Of a DNA stretch of 32,011 bases, positions 8,965 to 16,586 are shown one piece after another. The notes below the pieces were generated by a model. It was given only the letters and a program-made list of their open reading frames with translations, made no database searches and was not told the DNA's origin. The DNA comes from Asticcacaulis sp. (GTDB taxonomy: Bacteria > Pseudomonadota > Alphaproteobacteria > Caulobacterales > Caulobacteraceae): contig NZ_JAIXSV010000333.1 of NCBI RefSeq assembly GCF_027484505.1, forward strand, positions 1 to 32,011. Reading direction: 5' to 3'. The first letter of the stretch is position 1. The number at the start of each line of letters is the position of its first letter. The position numbers and the translations under genes were made by a program.

Positions 8965-9954
8965 CTATCCGGTGAACACAACCCTCAACTCACGCTCGAT
9001 AAGGGCGGGATCATCCATACGGCATAGCCGCGCTTTGTCCTGACGGCGAACGGCGGGTTCAGCGTTGTAATCGCCAGCTTCAATATACCAGCCCAGGTGC
9101 TTCTTGAACATTTTGAGGCCCAGACCGTTGCCATAGAAGCTGAGACTGTCGTGCATATGCTCGAGGATCAGCTCCAGACGCGCCGATCCGGTTGGCTCAG
9201 GCTGATTTTCACCGCCCAGCGCCGCATCGAGTTGCGCGGCCAGCCACGGGCGGCCATAGACGCCGCGCCCGATCATCAGGCCGTCGGCCCCAGATTGCGC
9301 AAGGGCCTCACGCGCCCTCTCGCCATCCGTAATGTCGCCGTTGACGATGACGGGAATGGACACCGCCGCCTTGACCTGCCGCACAAAGGCCCAGTCGGCC
9401 TCGCCCTTGTAAAACTGCTGGCGCGTGCGGCCATGCACCGTCACCGCCTGAACCCCTATGGCCTCGGCGCGGCGGGCCAGTTCCGGCGCATTGCGGCTGT
9501 GGTCGTCCCAGCCCATCCGCATTTTAACCGTCACAGGTCGCGAGGTCGCGCTGACGGCCGCCTCCATCAGGCGGCTGGCGGCATCGAGGTCGCGCATCAG
9601 GGCCGACCCGCACAGCACGCCAGTCACCTCCTTGGCCGGGCAGCCGAAGTTGAGATCGACAATATGCGCGCCCGACGCTTCGGCCAGAGCCGCGCCGCGT
9701 GCGATAAAATCCGGATCCTTGCCGATCAGTTGCACGATCTTAAGGCCCGCATGTTCCCCCAGCGCGAATTTGCGCACCACGTCCGGACGCCCGCGCTCCA
9801 GCTCGGCACAGGCCACCATCTCGGTGGCCGCATAGGCAGCCCCCAGCTTCGAGGCCATGCGACGGAAGGGCAGATCAGACACACCGGTCATCGGCGCGAT
9901 CAGGGCGCGCCCGGCAATCTCCACATCTCCGATCCTAAGGCTGTGCGTCATCAT
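8965..9954 (-). CDS. dusB: tRNA-dihydrouridine synthase (DusB/NifR3 type)
   Basis: This flavoenzyme reduces uridines in the D-loop of tRNA using NADPH. The 329-residue product is the family's usual length. It starts [25 protein letters not shown], the FMN-binding opening, and continues with ATEMVACAE, then [11 protein letters not shown] with the catalytic cysteine near residue 106, [21 protein letters not shown] and IVNGDI. The C-terminal helical tRNA-binding part is present. In many alphaproteobacteria this gene (nifR3) heads the ntrBC-ntrYX locus; here ntrY follows directly after a 283-base gap with a repeat. It is divergent from ispDF, with 62 bases between the starts. Confidence 0.95.
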   Translation of the reverse strand: MMTHSLRIGDVEIAGRALIAPMTGVSDLPFRRMASKLGAAYAATEMVACAELERGRPDVVRKFALGEHAGLKIVQLIGKDPDFIARGAALAEASGAHIVDLNFGCPAKEVTGVLCGSALMRDLDAASRLMEAAVSATSRPVTVKMRMGWDDHSRNAPELARRAEAIGVQAVTVHGRTRQQFYKGEADWAFVRQVKAAVSIPVIVNGDITDGERAREALAQSGADGLMIGRGVYGRPWLAAQLDAALGGENQPEPTGSARLELILEHMHDSLSFYGNGLGLKMFKKHLGWYIEAGDYNAEPAVRRQDKARLCRMDDPALIERELRVVFTG

Positions 9955-10016
9955 GAGCGCGAAATAACCGCGAAGCCCTCTTTACGCAATGGGCGGGCTC
10001 CGATTAAGACGAAGCC

Positions 10017-11162
10017 ATGAGTTTCAATGCGATCATCGTTGCCGGCGGTTCAGGTCTGAGATCAGGCGGCAAAAAGCAATGGATGCTGTTGCGCGGCAAG
10101 CCGGTCCTCAACTGGTCGATCGAAGCCTTTGCCAGCGCCGGAGCCGCCGACATCGTAGTGGTCGTGCCGCGCGATGATCTCGATCACGCCACCCTGACAC
10201 TTCAGGGGCTGGAGCGGGTGCGTGTCGTGCTTGGCGGTGCCACGCGCGCTCTTTCGGTCCAAAGCGGCCTCAATGCTCTGCATGAAACCGCTGCGCCGCA
10301 TGATCTCGTGCTGATCCACGATGCGGCGCGGCCCCTGCTGACCGTTGATCTGATAGAAGCGCTTCTGACTCGGCTGCAAACGGCGCGTGCCGCTATTCTG
10401 GCCGTACCGGTCACCGACTCGCTGAAACGTGCCGAAGACAGCCGCATCCTCGACGCCCCCTCGCGTAATGGTCTGTGGCGCGCCCAGACGCCTCAGGCCT
10501 TCCGCCTGAAAGACATCGCCGACGCCTATGCCCAGTGGACGGGTGAGGTCGAGGCCACCGATGAGGCCATGGTAGCCGCTGCGGCCGGAATCACCGTCGA
10601 GATCGTCGAAGGGGCACAGCGGCTTCAAAAGCTGACCTATCCCGAAGATTTTGCCGTGCTGGAGGCCTTCATGCCCGCTCAACAGATGCGTATCGGTCAG
10701 GGCTTTGACGCTCACCGCTGGGGGCCCGGCGAAAGCGTGTGGCTGTGCGGCGTGGAAATTACCCACGATCAGACCCTGATCGGCCATTCGGATGCCGATG
10801 CCGGCCTGCACGCCCTGACCGATGCCCTGCTGGGGGCAGCGGGACTGGGGGATATCGGCGATCACTTCCCGCCGACCGACCTGCAATGGAAAGGCGCGCC
10901 GTCTGACCTGTTTCTGCGTCACGCGGCCGAACTGATCCGCCAGCGCGGGGGCGAGATCGTCAATGTCGATGTCACGCTGATTTGCGAGCGCCCCAAGATC
11001 AAGCCGCATCGTGAGGCCATGCGTCAGAGGGTGGCCGACATTCTCACGCTTGATCTGGCGCGAGTCAGCATCAAGGCCACGACCACCGAGAAGATGGGGT
11101 TCACTGGTCGGGAAGAAGGACTGGCCGCGCAGGCTGTGTGTCTGATCACCCTTCCCTTATAA
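10017..11162 (+). CDS. ispDF: Bifunctional IspD/IspF of the MEP isoprenoid pathway
   Basis: This fused enzyme carries two steps of isoprenoid precursor synthesis: CTP-dependent formation of CDP-methylerythritol (IspD) and cyclisation to the 2,4-cyclodiphosphate (IspF). Residues 1-220 are IspD, with the nucleotide loop VAGGSGLRSGGKKQ, HDAARPL at 101-107 and AQTPQAF at 156-162. Residues 224-381 are IspF: the metal ligands Asp231, His233 and His265 keep the spacing of the E. coli enzyme (8, 10, 42), and GHSDADAGLHALTDALLGA is intact. The 381-residue fusion is typical of alphaproteobacteria. The start ATG at 10017 leads directly into the IspD fold. Confidence 0.97.
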   Translation: MSFNAIIVAGGSGLRSGGKKQWMLLRGKPVLNWSIEAFASAGAADIVVVVPRDDLDHATLTLQGLERVRVVLGGATRALSVQSGLNALHETAAPHDLVLIHDAARPLLTVDLIEALLTRLQTARAAILAVPVTDSLKRAEDSRILDAPSRNGLWRAQTPQAFRLKDIADAYAQWTGEVEATDEAMVAAAAGITVEIVEGAQRLQKLTYPEDFAVLEAFMPAQQMRIGQGFDAHRWGPGESVWLCGVEITHDQTLIGHSDADAGLHALTDALLGAAGLGDIGDHFPPTDLQWKGAPSDLFLRHAAELIRQRGGEIVNVDVTLICERPKIKPHREAMRQRVADILTLDLARVSIKATTTEKMGFTGREEGLAAQAVCLITLPL

Positions 11163-11420
11163 TGCAGCGCACAATCACGAATTTTTATTTATTGTTACAG
11201 GTTTTATATTTTTATTATAATTAACAATTGTTTACCTGAAAACTCACCTGAAATGTAGCCAATGCTGCTACGCAAAATTTCAAATGACAACGCTCTGTAA
11301 ATATGATGAATTGCGAACGTTCGGGGTGGGTTTGTTTTTAAAACCCATTATTTTATTCAATTTTTTAAGCTGTTCTTTTTTGCGTTCCAACCTTCCCCAC
11401 CCCGAACAGGCTTCCCAGAG
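11163..11420. other. AT-rich gene-free stretch with a long stem; possible RNA gene
   Basis: No coding frame is supported here. The first 100 bases are very AT-rich and contain TTGTTA (11193-11198), then 17 bases, then TTATAA, a fair plus-strand promoter. A perfect 12-base inverted repeat, 11319-11330 against 11396-11407, encloses 65 bases. A second, competing hairpin (11328-11333 with 11341-11346) would use the same three guanines. A structured transcript is possible but not shown. Confidence 0.35.
11221..11235 (+). promoter_or_regulatory. Near-match to a CtrA binding site
   Basis: TTAA, seven bases, then TTAC resembles the Caulobacter CtrA site TTAA-N7-TTAAC, with one mismatch in the second half. 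It sits inside the AT-rich stretch, 58 bases past ispDF, with no gene start nearby on the plus strand. In such AT-rich DNA a chance match is quite likely. Confidence 0.2.
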
Positions 11421-11484
11421 CGCAAGCCGATAAAGTGGATACCACTTTTCGGAAAAATTGCGCGACCAAACAAAAACTTAGAGC
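11421..11484 (-). repeat. RIME-like dispersed repeat, copy 2
   Basis: This is the best-preserved copy. It has the central palindrome AAAGTGG-at-aCCACTTT, followed on the plus strand by TCGGAAAAATTGCGCG and CAAACAAAAA. On the minus strand it directly follows the terminator of the MBL hydrolase gene. Copies 1 (8759-8821) and 3 (15659-15715) have the same layout. Confidence 0.65.
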
Positions 11485-11520
11485 CATTCGACGGCTCAAC
11501 TGAGCCGGCGAATGGCTCTA
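11479..11520 (-). terminator. Terminator containing the MBL hydrolase stop codon
   Basis: Arms of 12 bases (11479-11490 and 11509-11520) and an inner seven-base stem (11492-11498 with 11501-11507) give an almost perfect hairpin with one mismatch. On the minus strand it is followed by AAGTTTTTGTTTG. The stop codon TAG of the upstream gene is the first three bases of the stem. Confidence 0.85.
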
Positions 11521-12327
11521 AAACTCCGTATCGATCACCATCTGATCAAAGGCAGGGACGACACCGTCCGGTAGTTTCGCCCGCAATTCTTCGTAATCCA
11601 TTTCCTGATGCAGGTTGGTTAGCACGGCCAGCTCAGGCTTGACGCGTGCGATCCATTCCAGCGCCAGATCGAGATGCGCGTGGGTCGGGTGCGGCGCATA
11701 GCGCAACGCATCCACAATCCAGACCTTCAGCCCGTAAAGCTGCGCAAAACTGTCTTCCGGCAGGTCGCTGATGTCGCTGGAATAGGCGACGTCTCCGATA
11801 CGATAGCCGACGGAACGGATAGGGCCGTGGATCTGATCGAAGGTGACGACCGGGACTTCGCCGCCCTCACCCGTCAGATGGAACGTCTCTCCAAAAGGCG
11901 GCAGGGCCATCGGCGCACAGATCGGCGGATAGCCGAACTTACCGGTAAAAATATAGTCGAACCGGCTGAGCAGGGTCTGACGCGTCGCTGCATCCATATA
12001 GCCCGGCACCTGCATTTTGCGCAAAAGCGCAAAGGCCCGCATGTCGTCTATACCGTGCGTCTGGTCGGCGTGATCGTGCGTCCACAGCACGGCATCCAGA
12101 TGGTCTATGCCTGTCTGCATGATCTGGGTGCGAAAATCCGGGGACGTATCGACGACTACATTGGTCGTCTGTTCCGGAGACAACGGATCGAAAGCCTGAA
12201 ACAGGGCCGAACAGCGGCTGCGGCGGTTCTTCGGGTTGTGCGGATCGCAGCGCCCCCAAAAGCCATCGGCACGCGGCACGCCGGTCGAACAGCCGCAGCC
12301 CAGTATGGTGGTCCTCAGCCGTCTCAT
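11518..12327 (-). CDS. MBL-fold hydrolase, PhnP / cyclic-phosphodiesterase-like
   Basis: The 269-residue product belongs to the metallo-beta-lactamase fold. The metal motif is THDHADQTHG, giving His84, His86, Asp88 and His91. Further expected ligands are seen at DTSPDFR, SSDISD and NLHQEMDY. The N-terminus carries GCGCSTGVP and a cysteine/histidine-rich loop (CDPHNPKNRRSRCS). The closest named relative I can suggest is PhnP, which opens cyclic phosphoribose, but no phosphonate genes are nearby and the substrate is not known. The start ATG overlaps the tatD stop as ATGA, so it is translated from the same operon as tatD, holB and tmk. This tatD-MBL pair is common in alphaproteobacteria. Confidence 0.88.
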   Translation of the reverse strand: MRRLRTTILGCGCSTGVPRADGFWGRCDPHNPKNRRSRCSALFQAFDPLSPEQTTNVVVDTSPDFRTQIMQTGIDHLDAVLWTHDHADQTHGIDDMRAFALLRKMQVPGYMDAATRQTLLSRFDYIFTGKFGYPPICAPMALPPFGETFHLTGEGGEVPVVTFDQIHGPIRSVGYRIGDVAYSSDISDLPEDSFAQLYGLKVWIVDALRYAPHPTHAHLDLALEWIARVKPELAVLTNLHQEMDYEELRAKLPDGVVPAFDQMVIDTEF

Positions 12328-13100
12328 GTGCGCGGTATCCGCTTGAACAGGGCGTAGAAAGCGTCGGTCGTCCGCGCAATCGTGTCTTCGCGCGTCCAGC
12401 CGCGGATTTCCGCCAGCTTGTCATAGACATGCGTTACATAGGCCGGTTCGTTGCGCCGTCCGCGCATGGGAATGGGCGCCAGATAGGGGCAGTCGGTTTC
12501 AACAATAATGCGCTCCGCCGGCATGTCCGCGATAATGTCGCGTACATCCTGCGCCGCCTTAAAGGTCGCAATGCCCGACACCGAGAAATAGGCCCCGATC
12601 CCGGCGGCCTTCTTCGCCAGTTCCGCCCCAGAGGTGTAGCAATGTAGCAGGAAGGTAAACGGCCCCTTCGCGTGCTCGTCGGAAAGGATCTCCCACATTT
12701 CGGCGTCGGCCTCCCGCGTATGGACCACCAGCGGCAGACCGCTTTCGCGCGCCGCCCGAACATGGGTGCGGAACACCGCCGCCTGAATATCGCGCGGGCT
12801 GTAGTCATAGTGAAAGTCCAGCCCGCATTCGCCGATACCGACCACCTTTGACCGTTCGGCAAGGCTCAGCAGATCGGCTACGTTGAGGTCCGGATTTTCC
12901 TTGGCCTCATGCGGGTGCGTGCCCACCGTGGCCCAGATGTCCTGATGCGTCGTCAAACCATAGCAGGTTTCAAAACTCGACACCCGGTCGCAGATATTGA
13001 CCATCAGGCCCACCCCGGCCTCACGCGCCCGGTCGATCACCGCGTCACGGTCTTCGTCGTATTGCGGGGCGTGCAGATTGACGTGACTGTCGATAAGCAT
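12324..13100 (-). CDS. TatD-family metal-dependent hydrolase (YcfH-like)
   Basis: TatD-family proteins are TIM-barrel metal hydrolases; some act as 3'-5' DNA or RNA exonucleases or D-aminoacyl-tRNA-related hydrolases. The 258-residue product keeps Glu91 (GIGECGLDFHYD), His127 (VVHTRE), His153 (LLHCYTSG) and Asp203 (ETDCPYLAP). The opening motif is SHVNLH instead of the usual SHCHLD, so the second histidine of the first metal pair is Asn8, which may weaken one metal site. It starts one base after the holB stop and overlaps the next gene by four bases. The operon position next to holB is usual. Confidence 0.92.
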   Translation of the reverse strand: MLIDSHVNLHAPQYDEDRDAVIDRAREAGVGLMVNICDRVSSFETCYGLTTHQDIWATVGTHPHEAKENPDLNVADLLSLAERSKVVGIGECGLDFHYDYSPRDIQAAVFRTHVRAARESGLPLVVHTREADAEMWEILSDEHAKGPFTFLLHCYTSGAELAKKAAGIGAYFSVSGIATFKAAQDVRDIIADMPAERIIVETDCPYLAPIPMRGRRNEPAYVTHVYDKLAEIRGWTREDTIARTTDAFYALFKRIPRT

Positions 13101-13101
13101 A

Positions 13102-14112
13102 TTACCTTAAAGCCTTGATATCATTTACGATGGACCAGAAATATTCGCCGCGGTCCAGATTGACGCCCTCGGTTTCGGCGACGACCGTGCTGAGCCTGAC
13201 CCACAGCTCCGACCATTGCCGTCCACGCGCCGGCGCATCGGCACTCAGCGCCCGCTCCTGCACCCGGTCACTCAGCGCGGCGATAAATTGCGCGAACTTT
13301 TTGGGGCCGTCGATCTTAGAGGAGTTCGTCTTGAACAGCGTCATCAGCGGCAGAAGATCAAAACGCGCGGGCGGCGTGTCGGACAACAGTCGCGCCGCCA
13401 GCTCATCCATCTCCAGCGCCCCCTCTTCCCACAGCCGCAACCCCTTACCGGGTGAGCCCTTGGCCATCACCACCAGCCGTTCAAGCTGTTCAGGGGTAAG
13501 GTCGGCCCGCGCCGAAATAAACCGCTGCACCGCCTCGTCATCCCATGGTGAAAAACCGAGACGCCGGCAGCGCGAGCGGATGGTCGCCAAAAGCTTGCCC
13601 GGAGAATGCGAGATGAGGAACAGCAAACCCCGTTCAGGTGGTTCCTCAAGAATTTTCAGCAAGGCATTGGCTGAATTGATATTCAGGTCATCGACGGCAT
13701 CAACGATACAGACGCGGTAAGCCGAACGCGACGGGGCCTTGGAAAAGAACTCGCCCACCTCGCGCACCGCATCGACGGTGATGTTCCTGCGTGTCTTGCC
13801 GTCCTTCTGCTCGCGTTCCAGCACCAGAAGGTCCGGGTGCGACTGCGCCACGATCAGGCGTGCATCCGGGTCCTCTTCGGACATGCCGAGGATACCAAAG
13901 CCCCGGTCGCGCTGATGCCCCATCAGATAGCGCGCCGCGCGGTAGGCAAAGGTCGCCTTGCCCACCCCTTCGGGCCCGCACAGCAGCCAGGCGTGATGCA
14001 GTCGCCCACGCGACAAAGCATCGACAAAGGCCGTTTCCTGCACTTCGCCTTGAATGAAATCAAAGACCTGACGCGGATGGGCGACAGCGGTATCGTCTTC
14101 GGTCACCGCCAT
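13102..14112 (-). CDS. holB: DNA polymerase III subunit delta'
   Basis: Delta' is the stator of the clamp loader that places the beta sliding clamp on DNA. The 336-residue product has an AAA+ fold: LLCGPEGVGKATFAYRAARYL is the (degenerate in this subunit) Walker A region, SANALLKILEEPP is the conserved segment of clamp-loader subunits, and ATIRSRCRRL is the SRC motif that contacts the neighbouring ATPase. The zinc-binding cysteines of the E. coli protein are missing, as in other alphaproteobacteria. Its start lies one base after the tmk stop (TGAGATG), so the two are coupled. Confidence 0.95.
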   Translation of the reverse strand: MAVTEDDTAVAHPRQVFDFIQGEVQETAFVDALSRGRLHHAWLLCGPEGVGKATFAYRAARYLMGHQRDRGFGILGMSEEDPDARLIVAQSHPDLLVLEREQKDGKTRRNITVDAVREVGEFFSKAPSRSAYRVCIVDAVDDLNINSANALLKILEEPPERGLLFLISHSPGKLLATIRSRCRRLGFSPWDDEAVQRFISARADLTPEQLERLVVMAKGSPGKGLRLWEEGALEMDELAARLLSDTPPARFDLLPLMTLFKTNSSKIDGPKKFAQFIAALSDRVQERALSADAPARGRQWSELWVRLSTVVAETEGVNLDRGEYFWSIVNDIKALR

Positions 14113-14113
14113 C

Positions 14114-14752
14114 TCAGCTTCCCTTCAGTTCCGCAAAGCGGCCCGACACCACGCGCCAGACATCGGCCCTGATGTCTTCAATCGAACGATCGGCGTCGAT
14201 CAGGCGATAACGTTCAAGATGCGCGGCGGCGCGTTTGCGGAACCCCTCCCGCAGGCGCTCATGAAAGGCCAGTCCCTTGGACTCAAAGCGGTTTTCGGCA
14301 TCGCCGCGCGCCAGCGCCCGCTTTAAGCCCGCTTCAGGCGGCATATCCATCACGATGACCAGATCAGGCTGGGTGTCCCCTACCACGGCGGCGTCAATGC
14401 TTTCAATCAGCTCCGGCATCACACCGCCCCCCGCCCCCTGATAGGCGCGGGTGGAATCCGAAAAGCGATCGCAGACGATCCACGCCCCGCGTTCCAGCGC
14501 CGGCCGGATCACCTGCTCCAGATGGTTGGCACGCGCCGCATACATCATCAGGGTTTCGGACATCGGCGACCAGCGCCCGGCCTCACCCGTCACGAGCAGG
14601 TCGCGCAACGCCTCCGCGCCGCTGGAGCCGCCCGGTTCGCGCGTCTGCACCACCTCAAGCCCCAATTCGCGCAGATGCGCCACCAGGGCCTTCACCTGAG
14701 TGGATTTTCCGGCACCCTCGCCGCCTTCGAATGTAATGAATCTACCGGTCAT
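14114..14752 (-). CDS. tmk: Thymidylate kinase
   Basis: The enzyme phosphorylates dTMP to dTDP, feeding DNA synthesis. It has the P-loop FEGGEGAGKST near the N-terminus, the TREPGG motif, the DRFSDST(R)AYQG substrate motif, and a LID-type segment around ARGDAENRFE. From the ATG at 14752 the product is 212 residues, the family's normal size, with MTGRFITFEGGEG as the usual beginning. An upstream in-frame ATG at 14773 would add seven residues; neither has a clear ribosome binding site. It precedes holB in the operon. Confidence 0.95.
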   Translation of the reverse strand: MTGRFITFEGGEGAGKSTQVKALVAHLRELGLEVVQTREPGGSSGAEALRDLLVTGEAGRWSPMSETLMMYAARANHLEQVIRPALERGAWIVCDRFSDSTRAYQGAGGGVMPELIESIDAAVVGDTQPDLVIVMDMPPEAGLKRALARGDAENRFESKGLAFHERLREGFRKRAAAHLERYRLIDADRSIEDIRADVWRVVSGRFAELKGS

Positions 14753-14814
14753 GTCAGCCGATACATCGGCCAAGCGCCCGGCTAAGACAAGGCTAAAATC
14801 GCAACCCGCCGAAA

Positions 14815-15582
14815 TTACTCATCGCGCGTCAGAATGGCGTCAAAATAGCCCGCCGCCAGCACCTTTTGCCGATAAAGTTCGGCCTTTTGCGCCCCCTCGA
14901 ACGGCCCCAGCGTCACGATATAGAGACCGCGCCGCTCATCGACGCGCGCCCGCAACTGGTCGCTGACCCGCTCAGCATTGGCGCGCTCGGAAAAGGCCCC
15001 GACCTGCACACGATACCGCTGACGATCCCCGTCTGTCGCCTCAGGCGTCGCTGCGGCATAGGTCGGTCGCGCCCCCAGTTCCGCCGGGCCCAGAAATTTG
15101 ATACGCACCCGCGCCGTTCCGGTCTGATGCACGCCCAACGCCTTGGCCGCCCCCTTAGACAGATCGAGCAGGCGCCCATCGACAAACGGCCCGCGATCAT
15201 TGAGCCGTAGCCGCAGGCTGCGGCCATTATCCAGATTGGTCACCTCAATTACCGACGGCAGCGGCCAGGTCTTGTGCGCCGCCGACAGGGCAGTGGGATC
15301 AAAGCGTTCCCCCGTCGCCGTCAGGCTGCCCGACTCGTGGCCGTACCAGCTCGCCGTGCCGGTCAGCGTGTCGCCAATATCGGGCACATAGGGGCGATAG
15401 GTGTCGCCGCGCACCTTATAAGGTCGCAGATTGGCGGCGCGATACTGCCCGTTCTTCACCACCTCCGGCCCATCGCGCGTGCTCAGCTTTGGTCCGCCCG
15501 CACAGGCGGCCAGAAGCCAGATGCTTGCCAGAACAAGCATTTGCACTGATCTCTTCGCAATCAGGTTCAATTGGGTGGACAT
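14815..15582 (-). CDS. rlpA: RlpA-like septal lytic transglycosylase lipoprotein
   Basis: RlpA cuts denuded peptidoglycan glycan strands at the division septum. The 255-residue product has a lipoprotein signal with lipobox LLAAC (lipid-bearing Cys27), a double-psi barrel domain starting at GTASWYG (75-81), and a C-terminal SPOR domain (about 188-255) that binds denuded glycan. Glu92, His103 and Asp129 have the same spacing (11 and 26) as the catalytic residues I recall for Pseudomonas RlpA, so it should be active. It is 62 bases upstream of tmk on the same strand and may share its transcript. Confidence 0.9.
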   Translation of the reverse strand: MSTQLNLIAKRSVQMLVLASIWLLAACAGGPKLSTRDGPEVVKNGQYRAANLRPYKVRGDTYRPYVPDIGDTLTGTASWYGHESGSLTATGERFDPTALSAAHKTWPLPSVIEVTNLDNGRSLRLRLNDRGPFVDGRLLDLSKGAAKALGVHQTGTARVRIKFLGPAELGARPTYAAATPEATDGDRQRYRVQVGAFSERANAERVSDQLRARVDERRGLYIVTLGPFEGAQKAELYRQKVLAAGYFDAILTRDE

Positions 15583-15658
15583 GGGACGCCCCGCTCAACA
15601 CATTCTGTGCCCAAACAGGGTAAAAAGAAATGGAAAAGGCTTGGTTAATCGCCCCAAG

Positions 15659-15715
15659 CGATGTGCAGAAAAGTGTAAACGGTTTTCCGCAAAAACATCG
15701 CGACAAAAGAACAAT
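15659..15715 (-). repeat. RIME-like dispersed repeat, copy 3 (diverged)
   Basis: On the minus strand, TCTAAATTGTTCTTTTGTCG is followed by CGATG, TTTTTGCGGAAAACCG and TTTACACTTTTC. Aligned without gaps to copy 2, about 40 of 62 positions agree by eye, including TCTAA, GTCGCG and TTTTT. The layout (gene end, hairpin, T-rich stretch, GTCGCG, pseudo-palindrome) is the same. It lies upstream of rlpA and may contain or displace its promoter. Confidence 0.45.
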
Positions 15716-15760
15716 TTAGATCGAAATGACGTTTCAATCTCACGTCACTTTCGATCTAAA
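15715..15760 (-). terminator. Terminator containing the DUF1304 stop codon
   Basis: Arms 15715-15732 and 15742-15760 pair over 18 bases with one bulged base and a nine-base loop. The gene's TAG stop (15756-15758) lies inside the first arm as read on the minus strand. The hairpin is followed by TTGTTCTTTTG. Confidence 0.75.
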
Positions 15761-16109
15761 GGTTGAGCCCCAGCGCGATCAGGGCCAGCGCCGCCGGAAG
15801 CGCCTGAATAAACAGAATCTTGCGACTGGCCGTCGCCGCGCCATAGACCCCGGCCACCATGACGCAGGCCAGAAAGAAGATTTTGAAGGCCAGCGCGTGC
15901 GGCCCCGGCACCAGCCCATAGATCAATCCAGCGGCCAGAAACCCGTTATAAAGCCCCTGATTGGCCGCCAGCGTCTTGGTCTGCGCCGCAAATTCGCGGC
16001 TGAGACCAAAGGCCTTTAACCCCACCGGTTTCTGCCACAGGAACATTTCAAGGATCAGGATATAGATATGGATCAGCGCAACCAGCGCGGTCAAAACGGT
16101 GGTGATCAT
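15756..16109 (-). CDS. Small four-helix membrane protein, DUF1304 family
   Basis: The 117-residue product has four hydrophobic segments (about 2-22, 50-68, 70-90 and 96-115). The conserved family features are HIYILILEMFLW at the end of the first helix, then AANQGLYNGFLAAGL. These match DUF1304, inner-membrane proteins of unknown function. The open frame continues upstream through tRNA-associated sequence to 16355, but the ATG at 16109, with GAGGA nine bases upstream, starts exactly at the conserved domain. It stands alone between rlpA and the tRNA gene. Confidence 0.88.
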   Translation of the reverse strand: MITTVLTALVALIHIYILILEMFLWQKPVGLKAFGLSREFAAQTKTLAANQGLYNGFLAAGLIYGLVPGPHALAFKIFFLACVMVAGVYGAATASRKILFIQALPAALALIALGLNL

Positions 16110-16180
16110 TGGGGGCGTCCTCTTTTTATTCGCGGGAGGGTATGCCGCATATGGCGAAGGGGCAAGAGCCTGACGCACGG

Positions 16181-16197
16181 GCGGACAGGGTGGGATT
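16181..16197 (-). repeat. 17-base direct repeat of the tRNA-Ser 3' end
   Basis: gcggacagggtgggatt here is identical to 16330-16346, which encodes the acceptor 3' strand and part of the T arm of tRNA-Ser on the minus strand. The copy lies about 150 bases downstream of the tRNA and has the same orientation, as an attachment-site duplicate would. No integrase gene is present. Confidence 0.7.
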
Positions 16198-16253
16198 GGC
16201 TCCGCTAAGCTCCGCCGAACCTTCGCTTCGCTACGGTTACGAACCCCATCTCC

Positions 16254-16280
16254 CCGTGGGTTCAAGTCCCCACCCCCGTC
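16254..16280 (+). pseudogene. Decayed tRNA 3'-end fragment, inverted relative to tRNA-Ser
   Basis: CCGTGGGTTC followed by AAGTCCCCAC looks like a T arm and shares its first ten bases with the tRNA-Ser T arm, but on the opposite strand. The T loop would be eight bases instead of seven, and I find no 5' half upstream, so it cannot be a working tRNA. It is followed by the palindrome at 16282-16328 just as tRNA-Ser is from the other side. Confidence 0.45.
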
Positions 16281-16281
16281 T

Positions 16282-16328
16282 ATCACACACAAAGACCGGC
16301 CCTTTTGGGGCCGGTCTTTGTGTGTGAT
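16282..16328. terminator. Long perfect palindrome behind tRNA-Ser (two-way terminator)
   Basis: Arms 16282-16302 and 16308-16328 are 21-base perfect inverted repeats around a five-base loop. On the minus strand the stem begins at the last base of the encoded CCA and ends TCTTTGTGTGTG. It probably ends tRNA transcription and could stop transcripts from both sides. Confidence 0.75.
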
Positions 16329-16417
16329 GGCGGACAGGGTGGGATTCGAACCCACGGTAGGCTTCCACCTACGGCGGTTTTCAAGACCGCTGCCTTAAAC
16401 CACTCGGCCACCTGTCC
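16328..16417 (-). tRNA. tRNA-Ser (anticodon UGA)
   Basis: The 90-base gene includes an encoded CCA. Acceptor GGACAGG pairs with CCTGTCC; the D arm has GGCCGAGTGGTTTAAGGC. The anticodon arm is GCGGT-CTTGAAA-ACCGC with anticodon TGA. A long variable arm (GTAGGTGGAAGCCTAC) marks it as class II, and the T arm is GTGGG-TTCGAAT-CCCAC. All stems pair fully. It reads UCA and related serine codons. Confidence 0.97.
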
Positions 16418-16586
16418 TTGCCTTGAGCGGAGTGTGCTTCTATCGTGACCGTCTGCGCTTGCCAAGAGCCTATGGGGATAAATCCCCAGCCGCCATCGAA
16501 AAACGCCTCTTCATCGATTAAATATTTCAAAAATAATTATTACAGGTTAAGTTAGGCCCCACCAAAAACAAACAGGAAGGATTCCC

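Noticed and set aside
10062-11009. 315-codon open frame on the minus strand
   Set aside because: Antisense to ispDF, whose catalytic residues are all in place.
16110-16355. 82-codon N-terminal extension of the DUF1304 frame
   Set aside because: It is read through the tRNA terminator and tRNA remnant and its sequence is the familiar nonsense translation of tRNA DNA; the ATG at 16109 has its own ribosome binding site.
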